From Candidatus Mediterraneibacter faecipullorum (lineage in GTDB: Bacteria; Bacillota; Clostridia; Lachnospirales; Lachnospiraceae), in the NCBI GenBank assembly GCA_019119675.1, contig DWWO01000120.1:1-46774 (forward strand): a DNA stretch of 46,774 nt. Reading direction: 5' to 3'. The notes under the pieces were generated by a model. The model was not told the DNA's origin. It did no database searches and was given only the letters and a program-made list of their open reading frames with translations. Both the position numbers and the translations under genes were made by a program. Shown here piece by piece: positions 16,487 to 25,039 of the stretch. The stretch's first letter is position 1, and each line of letters begins with the position of its first letter.

Positions 16487-16843
16487 CTACTCCTTCTTCT
16501 TAAACGGTGTCTCTACATCGATCCGGTATAGCTTGTCCTTATAGTCCGGCTTGATCGTCTTGATCTTCACACCAAATAATTGTTCCGCCTCGTTTTCCTG
16601 CAGAAATGCGCAGGGATAAATCTGCGTGATACTGGCCACTTCTTCATCTTCCTCCACTTCCAGCCTCAGCGTCACCATATCATACCTCAGGCAGAAGGAA
16701 TAGCTCATCTCATATCCGCCCTCGATACAGGAAGCGCAGATCTGGACCAGACGCCAGTTCTCTGTCTTCATATGCACGACGGCAGGGAAGAATTCAGCTG
16801 CAGTGATCTTTCTGATCTCATTCTTATATTCCATCTCCGTCAC
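16487..16843 (-). CDS. echD: Ech hydrogenase subunit D (NuoC-like)
   Basis: 118 residues matching the 30-kDa/NuoC family in its short hydrogenase form: residues about 37-60 (IEGGYEMSYSFCLRYDMVTL) and the conserved block ITQIYPCAFLQENEAEQLFGVKI near 72-95, which corresponds to the interface with the large subunit. It has no cofactor motif. It overlaps echC by 4 bp and is 6 bp from echE, consistent with translational coupling and equal stoichiometry. Role: structural link between catalytic and small subunits. Confidence 0.88.
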   Translation of the reverse strand: MTEMEYKNEIRKITAAEFFPAVVHMKTENWRLVQICASCIEGGYEMSYSFCLRYDMVTLRLEVEEDEEVASITQIYPCAFLQENEAEQLFGVKIKTIKPDYKDKLYRIDVETPFKKKE

Positions 16844-17277
16844 CTCCTGTCCTTAGCCATTGCTGCCTGTTTTGCGTCGAGTATCTCCAGAGCCTTGACG
16901 ACTCCGTCGATAATGGACTCCGGACGCGCAGCGCAGCCGGGCACGTATACGTCTACCGGGATCACGGTGTCGATCCCGCCTTTGATATTATAACATTCCT
17001 TAAATACACCGCCCGTACAGGCACAGATTCCGACTGCCACCACGACTTTCGGTTCCGGCATCTGGCTGTAGATCTGTTTTACCACACTCTCTGTCTGGCT
17101 GTTCACGCCGCCTGTGATCAGGAGTATATCCGCCTGGAACGGGTCTCCTGTATTGATGATGCCGAAGCGTTCGATATCGTATTTCGGTGTAAGACAGTCA
17201 AGGACTTCAATGTCACATCCGTTACAGCTGCTGGCATCATAGTGGAGCAGCCACGGTGATTTTGATACTTTATTCAT
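16840..17277 (-). CDS. echC: Ech hydrogenase small subunit (NuoB-like)
   Basis: 145 residues, family of NuoB and hydrogenase small subunits. Candidate ligands of the proximal 4Fe-4S cluster are Cys18 and Cys21 (SSCNGCDIE), Cys85 (GICACTGG) and Cys115 (PGCAARPE). The last motif reads PGCAARP where most relatives have PGCPPRP. It passes electrons from the EchF clusters to the Ni-Fe site. Its stop overlaps the echD start by 4 bp, and it starts 18 bp after echB. It has no signal peptide, consistent with a cytoplasm-facing module. Confidence 0.92.
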   Translation of the reverse strand: MNKVSKSPWLLHYDASSCNGCDIEVLDCLTPKYDIERFGIINTGDPFQADILLITGGVNSQTESVVKQIYSQMPEPKVVVAVGICACTGGVFKECYNIKGGIDTVIPVDVYVPGCAARPESIIDGVVKALEILDAKQAAMAKDRR

Positions 17278-17295
17278 AATTTATCTGCCTCCTGC

Positions 17296-18159
17296 TCACT
17301 TGTCCAACATAAGGATCAGTATATTCACCCCGCCGGCTACCAGAGTTACCACCCAGCAGCTGTAGAGAAGTGTCTTCCATTTCACACGGGCACTGATATT
17401 GTCCCACAGTGTTTCCATAAAGAATATCACGCCGCAGATCAGTATTGCCACGATCCAGCTCCACCACGTACTGTTGATGAAGAACAGGCTGAAAATCCCG
17501 AACAGCAGCACCATCTCATAATATTCAGCAATATTCATAATGGCAAGGGTAGTGCCGGACATTTCCGTCGTCAGCCCTTTCACCATCTCCTGATGGGCAT
17601 GATGGCTCGTCGACAGGTCGAAAGGAGATTTTCTGAACTTGATCGCCGCCGTGAACATGAAGCCGACCAGGAGTCCCGGCATCCACAGCACCGCGCTCGT
17701 ATCGGCACGGATGATATCCGACACCTGGAAAGAACCTGTCGTCAGATAGAATCCTACTGCAATGAGAAGAGTAAGCGGCTCATAAGCCATCATCTGAAGC
17801 ATTTCCCTGCTGGCTCCCATGTTCGCATAAGGCGAAGAGTCACTGGAAGCCGCCATGATAAGGAACATATCCGCGGTACTCAGGATAAAGAGCACCATCA
17901 ACAGGTCAGCTCCCGCAAAGAGCATGCAGCCGGCTATCATCAGGATCACGAGATAGCTCAGGTTCAGAAGGAACTGGACATCGTTGACCGCGATCATCTC
18001 TTTGGAAAAAAGTTTCCCCAGATCATAAAACGGCTGAAGCAGCCCCGGCCCCTTTCTCCGCTGCATCCTTGCGCTTATAATGCGGTCCACTCCGTCCAGG
18101 AGCGCTCCAAGGAATGGTGCCAGGATCAGATAAGCCAGAACAAATACCACTTTTACCAT
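17296..18159 (-). CDS. echB: Ech hydrogenase membrane subunit B (NuoH-like)
   Basis: 287 residues with about eight hydrophobic segments, the NuoH/HyfC family that connects the hydrophilic arm with the ion pump. Conserved pieces are GVDRIISARMQRRKGPGLLQ near 24-43, the FDLSTSHHAHQEMVKGL loop with the Glu of the coupling site, and EYYEMVLLF. It overlaps the end of echA by 7 bp. It forms the base of the membrane arm with EchA and is needed for energy conservation by H+ or Na+ translocation. Confidence 0.92.
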   Translation of the reverse strand: MVKVVFVLAYLILAPFLGALLDGVDRIISARMQRRKGPGLLQPFYDLGKLFSKEMIAVNDVQFLLNLSYLVILMIAGCMLFAGADLLMVLFILSTADMFLIMAASSDSSPYANMGASREMLQMMAYEPLTLLIAVGFYLTTGSFQVSDIIRADTSAVLWMPGLLVGFMFTAAIKFRKSPFDLSTSHHAHQEMVKGLTTEMSGTTLAIMNIAEYYEMVLLFGIFSLFFINSTWWSWIVAILICGVIFFMETLWDNISARVKWKTLLYSCWVVTLVAGGVNILILMLDK

Positions 18160-20042
18160 GACACACCTCCTATAACAAGACAGAATCCGACAACGAGTAC
18201 CGCTGCCGCCATAATGATCGACGGTATACGCAGATGCCTGCGCCCGAATTCAAAACGCAGATACCAGTTGCTCAGGTACAGATGCTCTTTCTTTCCGTAA
18301 CTGTTCATAAAGAAACGGTTGTCCCCCTCATTGATACCGTTCATATAAATAGGAACGATTTCTCTGTGGGACCGCCTGCTGATAAAGAACATGGCGATCG
18401 GTACGATAAATATAGAAACGAGCATGATCGCCATTGTTGTAAGTACGCTCATGGAGAGCACGTCCGTTGAATTTCCGAACAGCTCCCTCACGATCGGGTT
18501 CACCACCCCGATCGCAACCAGTGGCAGAAGCAGACAGAGCAGGATCATTGTCACCGCATGGAAGAACATGGATACATATTCGTCCTTGCGCGTCACATCT
18601 TTCACCGGTTCTCTCGGTATATGGAAACAGAGCAGCTTGGCCAGCCATTTTGTCCAATAAAACATAGTCGTAGCACTGCCGTATGCAATAAAGAGCACCA
18701 GCACCACGTTGCCGGAATCCACAAATGACTTGAGTGCAACCCATTTAGAAATGAGCATTCCGAACGGTGCCAGATACATACCGGCAATTCCGATTCCCAT
18801 GATATAGGCAAGCTTTGGGACTGTTATGATCAGGCCGTGCATATTTTCGATATCCCTGGATCCCAGCGTGTTCTCCGTAGCTCCAACCGACTGGAACAGC
18901 ATAGACTTGCTGACCGCATGGAAGATCATAAGGAATACGGCTGCCCATACCGTCTCTTCCACACCGATACCGGAACATGCAACGATCAGTCCCAGGTTCG
19001 ATATCGTAGAAAAAGCCAGTACTTTCTTGGCGTCATTCTGTGCGATCGCCATCATACTTGCCATGATAAATGTAAGTCCGCCGATACTGGATACAATGAT
19101 CCCCACAAGATTTCCTTCAAGAGCCGGCGAAATACGGATCAGCAGATACACGCCTGCCTTGACCATTGTCGCACTGTGAAGAAGCGCACTGGACGGTGTC
19201 GGCGCGACCATTGCTCCGAGAAGCCATGTGGAAAACGGAAGCTGCGCGGATTTCGTAAGTCCCGCCAGCGACAGGCACATCAGCGGGAGCAGCGCCCCGA
19301 TATTGACCACTTCCAGAAGCTGCAGAGTTCCATGCAGATTTGCCATCAGAGCGATCGCCACAGCGAATCCCAGACCCCCGAGCAGGTTCATCCATAAAGC
19401 GCAGAAACTATTGTTGACAGCTTCATCTGTTTTCGTATATCCGATCATCAGGAACGAAATCACACTCGTGATCTCCCAGAAGAAATAGATCCAGACCAGA
19501 TTCTGGGAAAGCACCAGTCCGAACATGGCCGCGAGGAATAAAAACAGCATAGAGAAAAAGAACGGCTGTCTGTCTTTCACATCTTTATGATGCGCGTGAT
19601 AGCCCTTCATATATCCCACTGTGTAAATGCAGATAAAACCTCCGATAAATGCGATGATGATGCACATAAGGATCGTAAGCCAGTCCACCATCATGTGCGG
19701 CCCTTCTTTCACCTCCACGGTGAATTCCGTGTGCAGTACGACCGCTGTCTGTACAACCGACAGAATGATCGGCAGCACTTTCCCGTGCTTCACACTCAGA
19801 TAGATGATCAGGCACATCAGGAAAATATCCCCCGCCGTCATCAGGTGATCGATCAGTTCTGTCTCAGGATACAACATCCATATGTGTGCCCCGCCGGTGA
19901 TCCAGCGGACGATAAAAATAACCGTGGTGAGCATAATAATACCGGCACCTGCATAGACGACATACCCTCTTGCTTTCTCATTTCTGATAAACTGGAAAAG
20001 CACCGCCAGCACTGCCGGAATTCCGATCAGTAATGGTATCAT
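18153..20042 (-). CDS. echA: Ech hydrogenase membrane subunit A (NuoL/MrpA-like antiporter subunit)
   Basis: 629 residues with about 14-16 hydrophobic segments, the proton-conducting NuoL/M/N family. The signature SALLHSATMVKAGVYLLIR lies near the centre, with the conserved Lys of TKSAQLPFSTWL just before. Start ATG 20042 was chosen because AAGGAGG lies about 9 bases upstream; a GTG reading from 20066 would use that site as coding sequence. It is the first gene of echABCDEF, the same order as in Methanosarcina, and has its own promoter at 20081-20109. It most likely provides the ion channel that couples ferredoxin-driven H2 formation to ion export. Confidence 0.92.
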   Translation of the reverse strand: MIPLLIGIPAVLAVLFQFIRNEKARGYVVYAGAGIIMLTTVIFIVRWITGGAHIWMLYPETELIDHLMTAGDIFLMCLIIYLSVKHGKVLPIILSVVQTAVVLHTEFTVEVKEGPHMMVDWLTILMCIIIAFIGGFICIYTVGYMKGYHAHHKDVKDRQPFFFSMLFLFLAAMFGLVLSQNLVWIYFFWEITSVISFLMIGYTKTDEAVNNSFCALWMNLLGGLGFAVAIALMANLHGTLQLLEVVNIGALLPLMCLSLAGLTKSAQLPFSTWLLGAMVAPTPSSALLHSATMVKAGVYLLIRISPALEGNLVGIIVSSIGGLTFIMASMMAIAQNDAKKVLAFSTISNLGLIVACSGIGVEETVWAAVFLMIFHAVSKSMLFQSVGATENTLGSRDIENMHGLIITVPKLAYIMGIGIAGMYLAPFGMLISKWVALKSFVDSGNVVLVLFIAYGSATTMFYWTKWLAKLLCFHIPREPVKDVTRKDEYVSMFFHAVTMILLCLLLPLVAIGVVNPIVRELFGNSTDVLSMSVLTTMAIMLVSIFIVPIAMFFISRRSHREIVPIYMNGINEGDNRFFMNSYGKKEHLYLSNWYLRFEFGRRHLRIPSIIMAAAVLVVGFCLVIGGVSW

Positions 20043-20080
20043 TATCGTAATCCTCCTTTCACTCACTCTCTACCTATTTA

Positions 20081-20109
20081 TTTATAATCCCGATTCACTG
20101 ATTTTACAA
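20081..20109 (-). promoter_or_regulatory. Promoter of the ech operon
   Basis: Minus strand: TTGTAA (20104-20109), 17-bp spacer, TATAAA (20081-20086), about 40 bp upstream of the echA start. It faces the hyp promoter across the same intergenic region. Confidence 0.6.
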
Positions 20110-20138
20110 TAGCTGATTGCGATTTTTATGTTTAATTC

Positions 20139-20157
20139 TGCTAAAAATGTGCTAAAA
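20139..20157. promoter_or_regulatory. Direct repeats between the ech and hyp promoters, candidate operator
   Basis: TGCTAAAA occurs at 20139-20146 and 20150-20157, one helical turn (11 bp) apart, between the two divergent promoters. The position suits a shared activator or repressor. No known consensus was recognised. Confidence 0.35.
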
Positions 20158-20164
20158 TGAGCAA

Positions 20165-20192
20165 TGGACAGTTGTACATATAGCCATATAAT
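20165..20192 (+). promoter_or_regulatory. Promoter of the hyp operon
   Basis: TGGACA (20165-20170), 16-bp spacer, TATAAT (20187-20192), 50 bp upstream of the hypA start, with an AGGAGG ribosome site at 20231-20236. Confidence 0.6.
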
Positions 20193-20242
20193 GCACAAAT
20201 GAAGTCTGTCCAAATAGTGAATCTTTTACAGGAGGACACATC

Positions 20243-20626
20243 ATGCATGAGCTGAGCATAACAGAACATATACTCAACGACTGCATTCGGGAGGCACAGG
20301 CGCAGAACGCATCCAGGATCCGGGTCATACGGCTGTGTATCGGACAGCTCCGCGGGATCGTCCCGGACTGTATCCAGATCTATCTCGACATGCTCGCAGA
20401 GGGCACGATCGCAGAAGGAGCCCGCATTGAATCGGAGACACTTCCCGTCAAAGTACACTGTATGGACTGTGGGAAAGACGGAGAGATCACCCCGCATCAC
20501 CTGCAATGTCCTCATTGCGGGAGTATGAGGCTCAGGCTCCTGTCAGGAAAAGAATTTTATATCAAAAGCTTGGAGGTAGACATAGATGGAGATCAAAGTA
20601 CTGCATCAGGTAATGGACTGGAATGA
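20243..20626 (+). CDS. hypA: Hydrogenase nickel-insertion chaperone HypA
   Basis: 127 residues. The N terminus MHELSIT carries the nickel-binding Met-His-Glu motif (His2), and the zinc site uses Cys73, Cys76, Cys89 and Cys92 (CMDCG, CPHCG). HypA works with HypB to deliver nickel to the large subunit. It opens the plus-strand hyp operon and overlaps hypB by 41 bp, longer than usual, giving a C-terminal tail (DIDGDQSTASGNGLE) not needed for the fold. Confidence 0.95.
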   Translation: MHELSITEHILNDCIREAQAQNASRIRVIRLCIGQLRGIVPDCIQIYLDMLAEGTIAEGARIESETLPVKVHCMDCGKDGEITPHHLQCPHCGSMRLRLLSGKEFYIKSLEVDIDGDQSTASGNGLE

Positions 20627-21242
20627 AGATGTAAGCGAGGAAGTAAAGGCGGTTCTTGCCGCCCGGCATATCTGTATGATCAATGTGATGGGCAGTCCGG
20701 GAGCTGGTAAGACGAGCCTTATCACCGCTCTCATCAACCGCTTAAAAGAAGACTTCCGCATCGGTGTCATCGAGGGCGATATCGCCGGACAGGTGGATGC
20801 GGAGCGTATCGCATCTCTCGGGATTCCCGCCGTTCAGCTCAACACCGATGGCGCATGTCACATCGAAGCAATGAGCATTCAGCATATCCTTCCCGAACTT
20901 CCCCTCAATGACCTGGACGTCATCTTTGTGGAAAATATCGGAAACCTCGTATGCCCTGCCGAGTTCCGCATCGGCGAGTCCCTGCGCCTCACCCTCCTGA
21001 GCATTCCGGAAGGTGATGATAAGGTAGAAAAGTATCCTCTTATGTTCACCGATACAGACTGCCTTGTCCTTAATAAATATGATATGATACCTTATTTTGA
21101 CTTTAACGAGGCACGGGTAAGCGCCAACTATGAGACTGTCAATCCGGGGGCGCCGCTCTTTAAGGTCAGCAGCCGCAGCGGGGATGGCATAGACGGACTC
21201 GCAGAGTTTATCGCAGAGCATGCCAGGAAAGCACAGTCATGA
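20586..21242 (+). CDS. hypB: Hydrogenase nickel-incorporation GTPase HypB
   Basis: 218 residues, a SIMIBI-class GTPase. P-loop GSPGAGKT at 36-43, VIEGDIAGQVD, the metal-binding pair in NTDGACHIE (Cys91, His92), FVENIGNLVCP, and the guanine-specificity motif NKYD. It lacks the N-terminal CxxCGC nickel site of E. coli HypB and has no histidine-rich stretch, so it probably only transfers nickel. GGAGG lies 9 bases before ATG 20586. It ends with a 4-bp overlap with hypF. Confidence 0.95.
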   Translation: MEIKVLHQVMDWNEDVSEEVKAVLAARHICMINVMGSPGAGKTSLITALINRLKEDFRIGVIEGDIAGQVDAERIASLGIPAVQLNTDGACHIEAMSIQHILPELPLNDLDVIFVENIGNLVCPAEFRIGESLRLTLLSIPEGDDKVEKYPLMFTDTDCLVLNKYDMIPYFDFNEARVSANYETVNPGAPLFKVSSRSGDGIDGLAEFIAEHARKAQS

Positions 21243-23671
21243 AAGATTTCAGCCAAAAAGAGCACCCGCGTCAGCGCGTCCGGATCCAGATAGAGGGGAT
21301 CGTGCAGGGAGTCGGTTTCCGCCCGTTTCTCCACCGCCTTGCCGAGGAGCATGGTATCTGCGGCTGGGTGCGCAACACTTCCGCAGGACTCGAGGGCATT
21401 CTTGAAGGGGAGACAGAAGATCTCGGCCTCTTCCTGACGGAACTTAGGACTTCACCGCCGCCTATGGCACAGATTGAAGCGATCCGGACGGCAAGCACAG
21501 ATGCTTCTTCAGATACAGCGCAGCGCACCGGGACATTTGACTGCTTTACAATACGCGAGAGCCGCATCCGTACGGGAGCCACTCTCATATCCCCCGATAT
21601 CGCCATGTGCCCCGAATGCGAAGCCGAGCTCTATAATCCGTCAAACCGCAGATACCGCTATCCATTCATCAACTGCACGAACTGCGGGCCAAGATATACC
21701 ATTATCGAGGCGCTTCCCTATGACCGGGCGCGTACTGTGATGAAAGAATTCCGCATGTGTCAGGACTGTGCAGACGAGTACAGCGATATCCGCGACCGGC
21801 GGTATCACGCTCAGCCGGACTGCTGTCCCGACTGCGGGCCTGAAGTCTTTTATACGGATTCCGCTGCCGGTACGCCCGACTGCAGTGTGTCCGGGGACGA
21901 TGCATTCCGCCGGTCTCAGGAACTTCTGGCAGGCGGCGGCATCCTCGCGGTAAAAGGGATCGGAGGCATCCATCTTGCCTGCGACGCCCTGAACCCCGAT
22001 GCTGTCCTCAGACTGCGCCGGCGTAAACACAGAGCCGAGAAGCCGCTTGCTCTCATGTGCCGTTCTCTCGATGCGGCACGCCGGATCTGCGAGATCACTC
22101 CTGCGGAAGAAAAGCTCCTGACCGATCCCGCGCGCCCTATCGTCCTGCTTGGAAAGAAGAAAACAATACCGGATTCTCAGGCTGCCCGTGCTCTTGATAT
22201 ACTCAGTTTCAGTCCGAGGCTCGGAGTGATGCTGCCCTACACGCCGCTTCACACGCTGCTGTTGGACAGCGCTTACAGCGGGCCGGACATCCTTGTCATG
22301 ACGAGCGGAAATGTACCGGGCTGTCCCGTACTCACAGATAATGAAGCCGCACTGAGCGCACTTGCAGACGTGGCAGACGGTTTCCTGCTGCATAACCGCA
22401 GGATCGCGAACCGGTGTGATGACTCTTTAATGGCGGAGTGGCAGAGGCGACCGTATTTCCTGCGCAGGAGCCGGGGCTATGCTCCCCGTCCCATAAAGCT
22501 GAAGGCACCTGTCCGGACACATCCCGACGGCATCCCTGCAAACGTGGACGGAATCTTTGCACTGGGCGCCGAGCAGAAAGCCTCCTTTGCACTGGGACGC
22601 GGCCCGCATGTATTCTTAAGCCCTTATATCGGTGATCTGAAAAATGCCGAGACTTTCGAACACTATACAGGCACAATGCAGACATACGAAAGACTGTTCC
22701 AACTCAGACCTTCCGCATATGTCTGTGATCTCCATCCGGATTACCTGTCCACCCGGGAGGCAAGACGCCGTTCCGAACAAGAGCACGTTCCTCTCATACA
22801 GGTGCAGCATCACTGGGCGCACATGGCGGCCTGCATGGCCGACAACAATCTGGACGAGCCCTGTTTCGGAATCATCTGGGACGGCACCGGACTCGGGACA
22901 GACGGGAACATATGGGGCGGCGAATTTCTCACAGGGGATTTTACATATTTTAAACGCGTCGGATCCATCCGTCCGGTACTTCTACCCGGCGGTGACCGCG
23001 CCGTCCACGAGATCGGAAGGATCGCACTCGCACTTGCAAAGGATGCAGGGCTTAACGATCTCTCATTCGTTCCCCTTCCGGAAGAGAAATGCCGGATGCT
23101 GTCTGCGCTGATAGATTCAGCTCCATCCTCCCTTCCGGCCGCAAGCAGTATCGGCCGCCTGTTTGACGGGGTATGCGCCCTGATCCTCGGGCGTTCCGAA
23201 GTCGATTATGAAGGAGAGGGGGCAGCTCTTGTGGAAGCGCTCTCCCCTGCTGAGACACCGGAACAGGCATCTGCTTCTTTGCAGGATCTTGCCTGGCCTG
23301 TTACATTTTATGAAGAAGACGGAGTCCGGCTCTTCGACCCCCGCCCGATGATCCGCAGCATAGCCGGGGATCCGGACAGCCCGAATAAAAAGGAACATAA
23401 CGGCATTCTTGCACTGCGTTTTATGGCAACGCTCGTCTGTATGGCGGCAGACCAGTGCCGGGCCTTAAATCCCGGCAGACTTCCCGTCGTCCTCTCAGGC
23501 GGTGTCTTCCAGAACCGTTTCCTGTTGCACGGCGTCACATCCCTGCTCGAAAAAGACGGTTTCACCGTATATACGCACCACCGGGTGTCCGCGAACGATG
23601 AAGGCCTGAGTCTGGGACAGCTTGCTATCGCCTGCCGGAAGCTGAATGCACACGAAGAATGCTATACTTGA
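21239..23671 (+). CDS. hypF: Carbamoyltransferase HypF
   Basis: 810 residues with the full domain order: acylphosphatase domain (about 12-100, EGIVQGVGFRPFLHRLA); two zinc fingers (CPEC, INCTNCGPRYT, CQDC, CCPDCGP) within about 120-205; a YrdC/Sua5-like adenylation domain (about 220-410, LAVKGIGGIHLACDA); and a Kae1-like carbamoyl-transfer domain (HHWAHMAACM, GTGLGTDGNIWGGEF, LSGGVFQN). HypF makes carbamoyl-AMP from carbamoyl phosphate and transfers the group to HypE, the source of the cyanide ligands. Length is slightly above E. coli HypF (about 750). It overlaps hypB by 4 bp. Confidence 0.95.
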   Translation: MKDFSQKEHPRQRVRIQIEGIVQGVGFRPFLHRLAEEHGICGWVRNTSAGLEGILEGETEDLGLFLTELRTSPPPMAQIEAIRTASTDASSDTAQRTGTFDCFTIRESRIRTGATLISPDIAMCPECEAELYNPSNRRYRYPFINCTNCGPRYTIIEALPYDRARTVMKEFRMCQDCADEYSDIRDRRYHAQPDCCPDCGPEVFYTDSAAGTPDCSVSGDDAFRRSQELLAGGGILAVKGIGGIHLACDALNPDAVLRLRRRKHRAEKPLALMCRSLDAARRICEITPAEEKLLTDPARPIVLLGKKKTIPDSQAARALDILSFSPRLGVMLPYTPLHTLLLDSAYSGPDILVMTSGNVPGCPVLTDNEAALSALADVADGFLLHNRRIANRCDDSLMAEWQRRPYFLRRSRGYAPRPIKLKAPVRTHPDGIPANVDGIFALGAEQKASFALGRGPHVFLSPYIGDLKNAETFEHYTGTMQTYERLFQLRPSAYVCDLHPDYLSTREARRRSEQEHVPLIQVQHHWAHMAACMADNNLDEPCFGIIWDGTGLGTDGNIWGGEFLTGDFTYFKRVGSIRPVLLPGGDRAVHEIGRIALALAKDAGLNDLSFVPLPEEKCRMLSALIDSAPSSLPAASSIGRLFDGVCALILGRSEVDYEGEGAALVEALSPAETPEQASASLQDLAWPVTFYEEDGVRLFDPRPMIRSIAGDPDSPNKKEHNGILALRFMATLVCMAADQCRALNPGRLPVVLSGGVFQNRFLLHGVTSLLEKDGFTVYTHHRVSANDEGLSLGQLAIACRKLNAHEECYT

Positions 23672-23701
23672 TTATGAATAGAAAGTGAAGGGACATAACT
23701 T

Positions 23702-23920
23702 ATGTGTTTGGCAATGCCTATGAAGATCAATAAAATAGACGGCTCACTGGCACAGTGCGAGGCCGGCGGACTCACTCAGGATATCCGCATCGACTTTATC
23801 GCTGACCCGCAGCCCGGCGATTACGTCATGGTACATGCCGGATTTGCCATTGAGAAAATGTCGGAAAAAGAAGCTCTCGAAAACATGGAGCTTCTGGAGG
23901 AACTCAAAAATGCTTTATGA
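23702..23920 (+). CDS. hypC: Hydrogenase maturation chaperone HypC
   Basis: 72 residues beginning MCLAMPMKI, where Cys2 binds the large subunit precursor and the iron centre. The rest is the small OB-like barrel (GDYVMVHAGFAIEKM) with an acidic C-terminal helix. It forms a complex with HypD where the Fe(CN)2CO unit is put together. It begins 30 bp after hypF and overlaps hypD by 11 bp. Confidence 0.95.
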   Translation: MCLAMPMKINKIDGSLAQCEAGGLTQDIRIDFIADPQPGDYVMVHAGFAIEKMSEKEALENMELLEELKNAL

Positions 23921-25001
23921 CAGCTATTTCAAAAATCCGAAGGATGTGCCGCTGCTTCTTGAAAAAATAGGGAAATACACGGAGCAGACCGGTCCGGTCC
24001 GCCTGATGGAAATCTGCGGGACGCATACCATGGCGATCGCCCGGAGCGGGATCAGAAGCATCCTGCCGGACAATGTACAGCTCCTCTCCGGTCCCGGCTG
24101 TCCGGTCTGTGTCACACCCGCAAATATGATCGATATGATCCTGGATCTGTCCCAGAGACCGGGCGTGCTGATCACAACCTACGGTGATCTGTTAAGAGTG
24201 CCCGGCTCGGCGCAGGGCGACAGTCTTCTGACGCGCCGCGCTGCCGGAGGACAAGTTGAATCCGTCTACTCGCCGATGGACGCTCTGAAGATCGCGGAAG
24301 AACATCCGGATACGGAAGTCATTTTCCTCGGAGTCGGCTTCGAGACAACCGCGCCTGGAACCGCTGCCTGCATCCTCGAGGCAGCTTCCCGGAAGCTGAA
24401 TAATTTCTCCGTGCTGTGTCTGTTAAAAAGGACTGAACCGGCACTCCGTTCTCTCATTGAGTCAGACGACTTTGCCGTGAACGGGTTCCTGTGCCCCGGC
24501 CATGTGGCTGCCATCATTGGCGCCGACGGCTTTTCCTTCCTCCCGGATGATTACCGGCTCCCGGGAGTCGTCAGCGGATTTGAACCCGGCGATCTTCTCT
24601 GTTCCATTCTGGAACTGACAGAGATGCTCGCACACGGCACACCGGAATTAAAGAACGAGTACACCAGACTTGTACGACAGAACGGCAATCCGGCTGCTCT
24701 GGCGCTCATGGAGCAGATATTCTGCCCCGCGCCGTCAGACTGGCGCGGACTGGGCCTGATCGAGGACAGCGGTTATGCGATCCGCAGTCAATATGCACAG
24801 TGGGATGCCATGAAGAAGTTCTCTCTTTCTCCTGCCGGAGAAAAAGAGATTCCCGGCTGCCGCTGCGCGCAGGTCATACGCGGTGTCCTGCGCCCCGCAG
24901 AATGCCCGCTGTTTAAGAAAGTCTGCTCCCCGGACAATCCGGTGGGGCCGTGCATGGTGTCCGGAGAGGGCGCCTGTGCCGCCGCTTATCAGTATGAATA
25001 A
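23910..25001 (+). CDS. hypD: Fe-S protein HypD for cyanide/CO ligand assembly
   Basis: 363 residues from ATG 23910. This start has GGAGG 9-10 bases upstream and overlaps hypC; an upstream ATG at 23835 would add 25 residues read from hypC in another frame. Conserved motifs are MEICGTHTMA, LSGPGCPVCVTP, FLGVGFETTAPGT, and FLCPGHVA, plus the C-terminal cysteines that hold a 4Fe-4S cluster (CRCAQVIRGVLRP, CPLFKKVC). It is the scaffold where iron receives CN and CO ligands. Confidence 0.95.
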   Translation: MLYDSYFKNPKDVPLLLEKIGKYTEQTGPVRLMEICGTHTMAIARSGIRSILPDNVQLLSGPGCPVCVTPANMIDMILDLSQRPGVLITTYGDLLRVPGSAQGDSLLTRRAAGGQVESVYSPMDALKIAEEHPDTEVIFLGVGFETTAPGTAACILEAASRKLNNFSVLCLLKRTEPALRSLIESDDFAVNGFLCPGHVAAIIGADGFSFLPDDYRLPGVVSGFEPGDLLCSILELTEMLAHGTPELKNEYTRLVRQNGNPAALALMEQIFCPAPSDWRGLGLIEDSGYAIRSQYAQWDAMKKFSLSPAGEKEIPGCRCAQVIRGVLRPAECPLFKKVCSPDNPVGPCMVSGEGACAAAYQYE

Positions 25002-25039
25002 CTATCCCCTATAAATATAAGAAAACAGAGGTGACAACC

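Noticed and set aside
23835-23909. Upstream start of HypD inside hypC
   Set aside because: The added residues are basic and unrelated to HypD, and ATG 23910 has GGAGG at a good distance.
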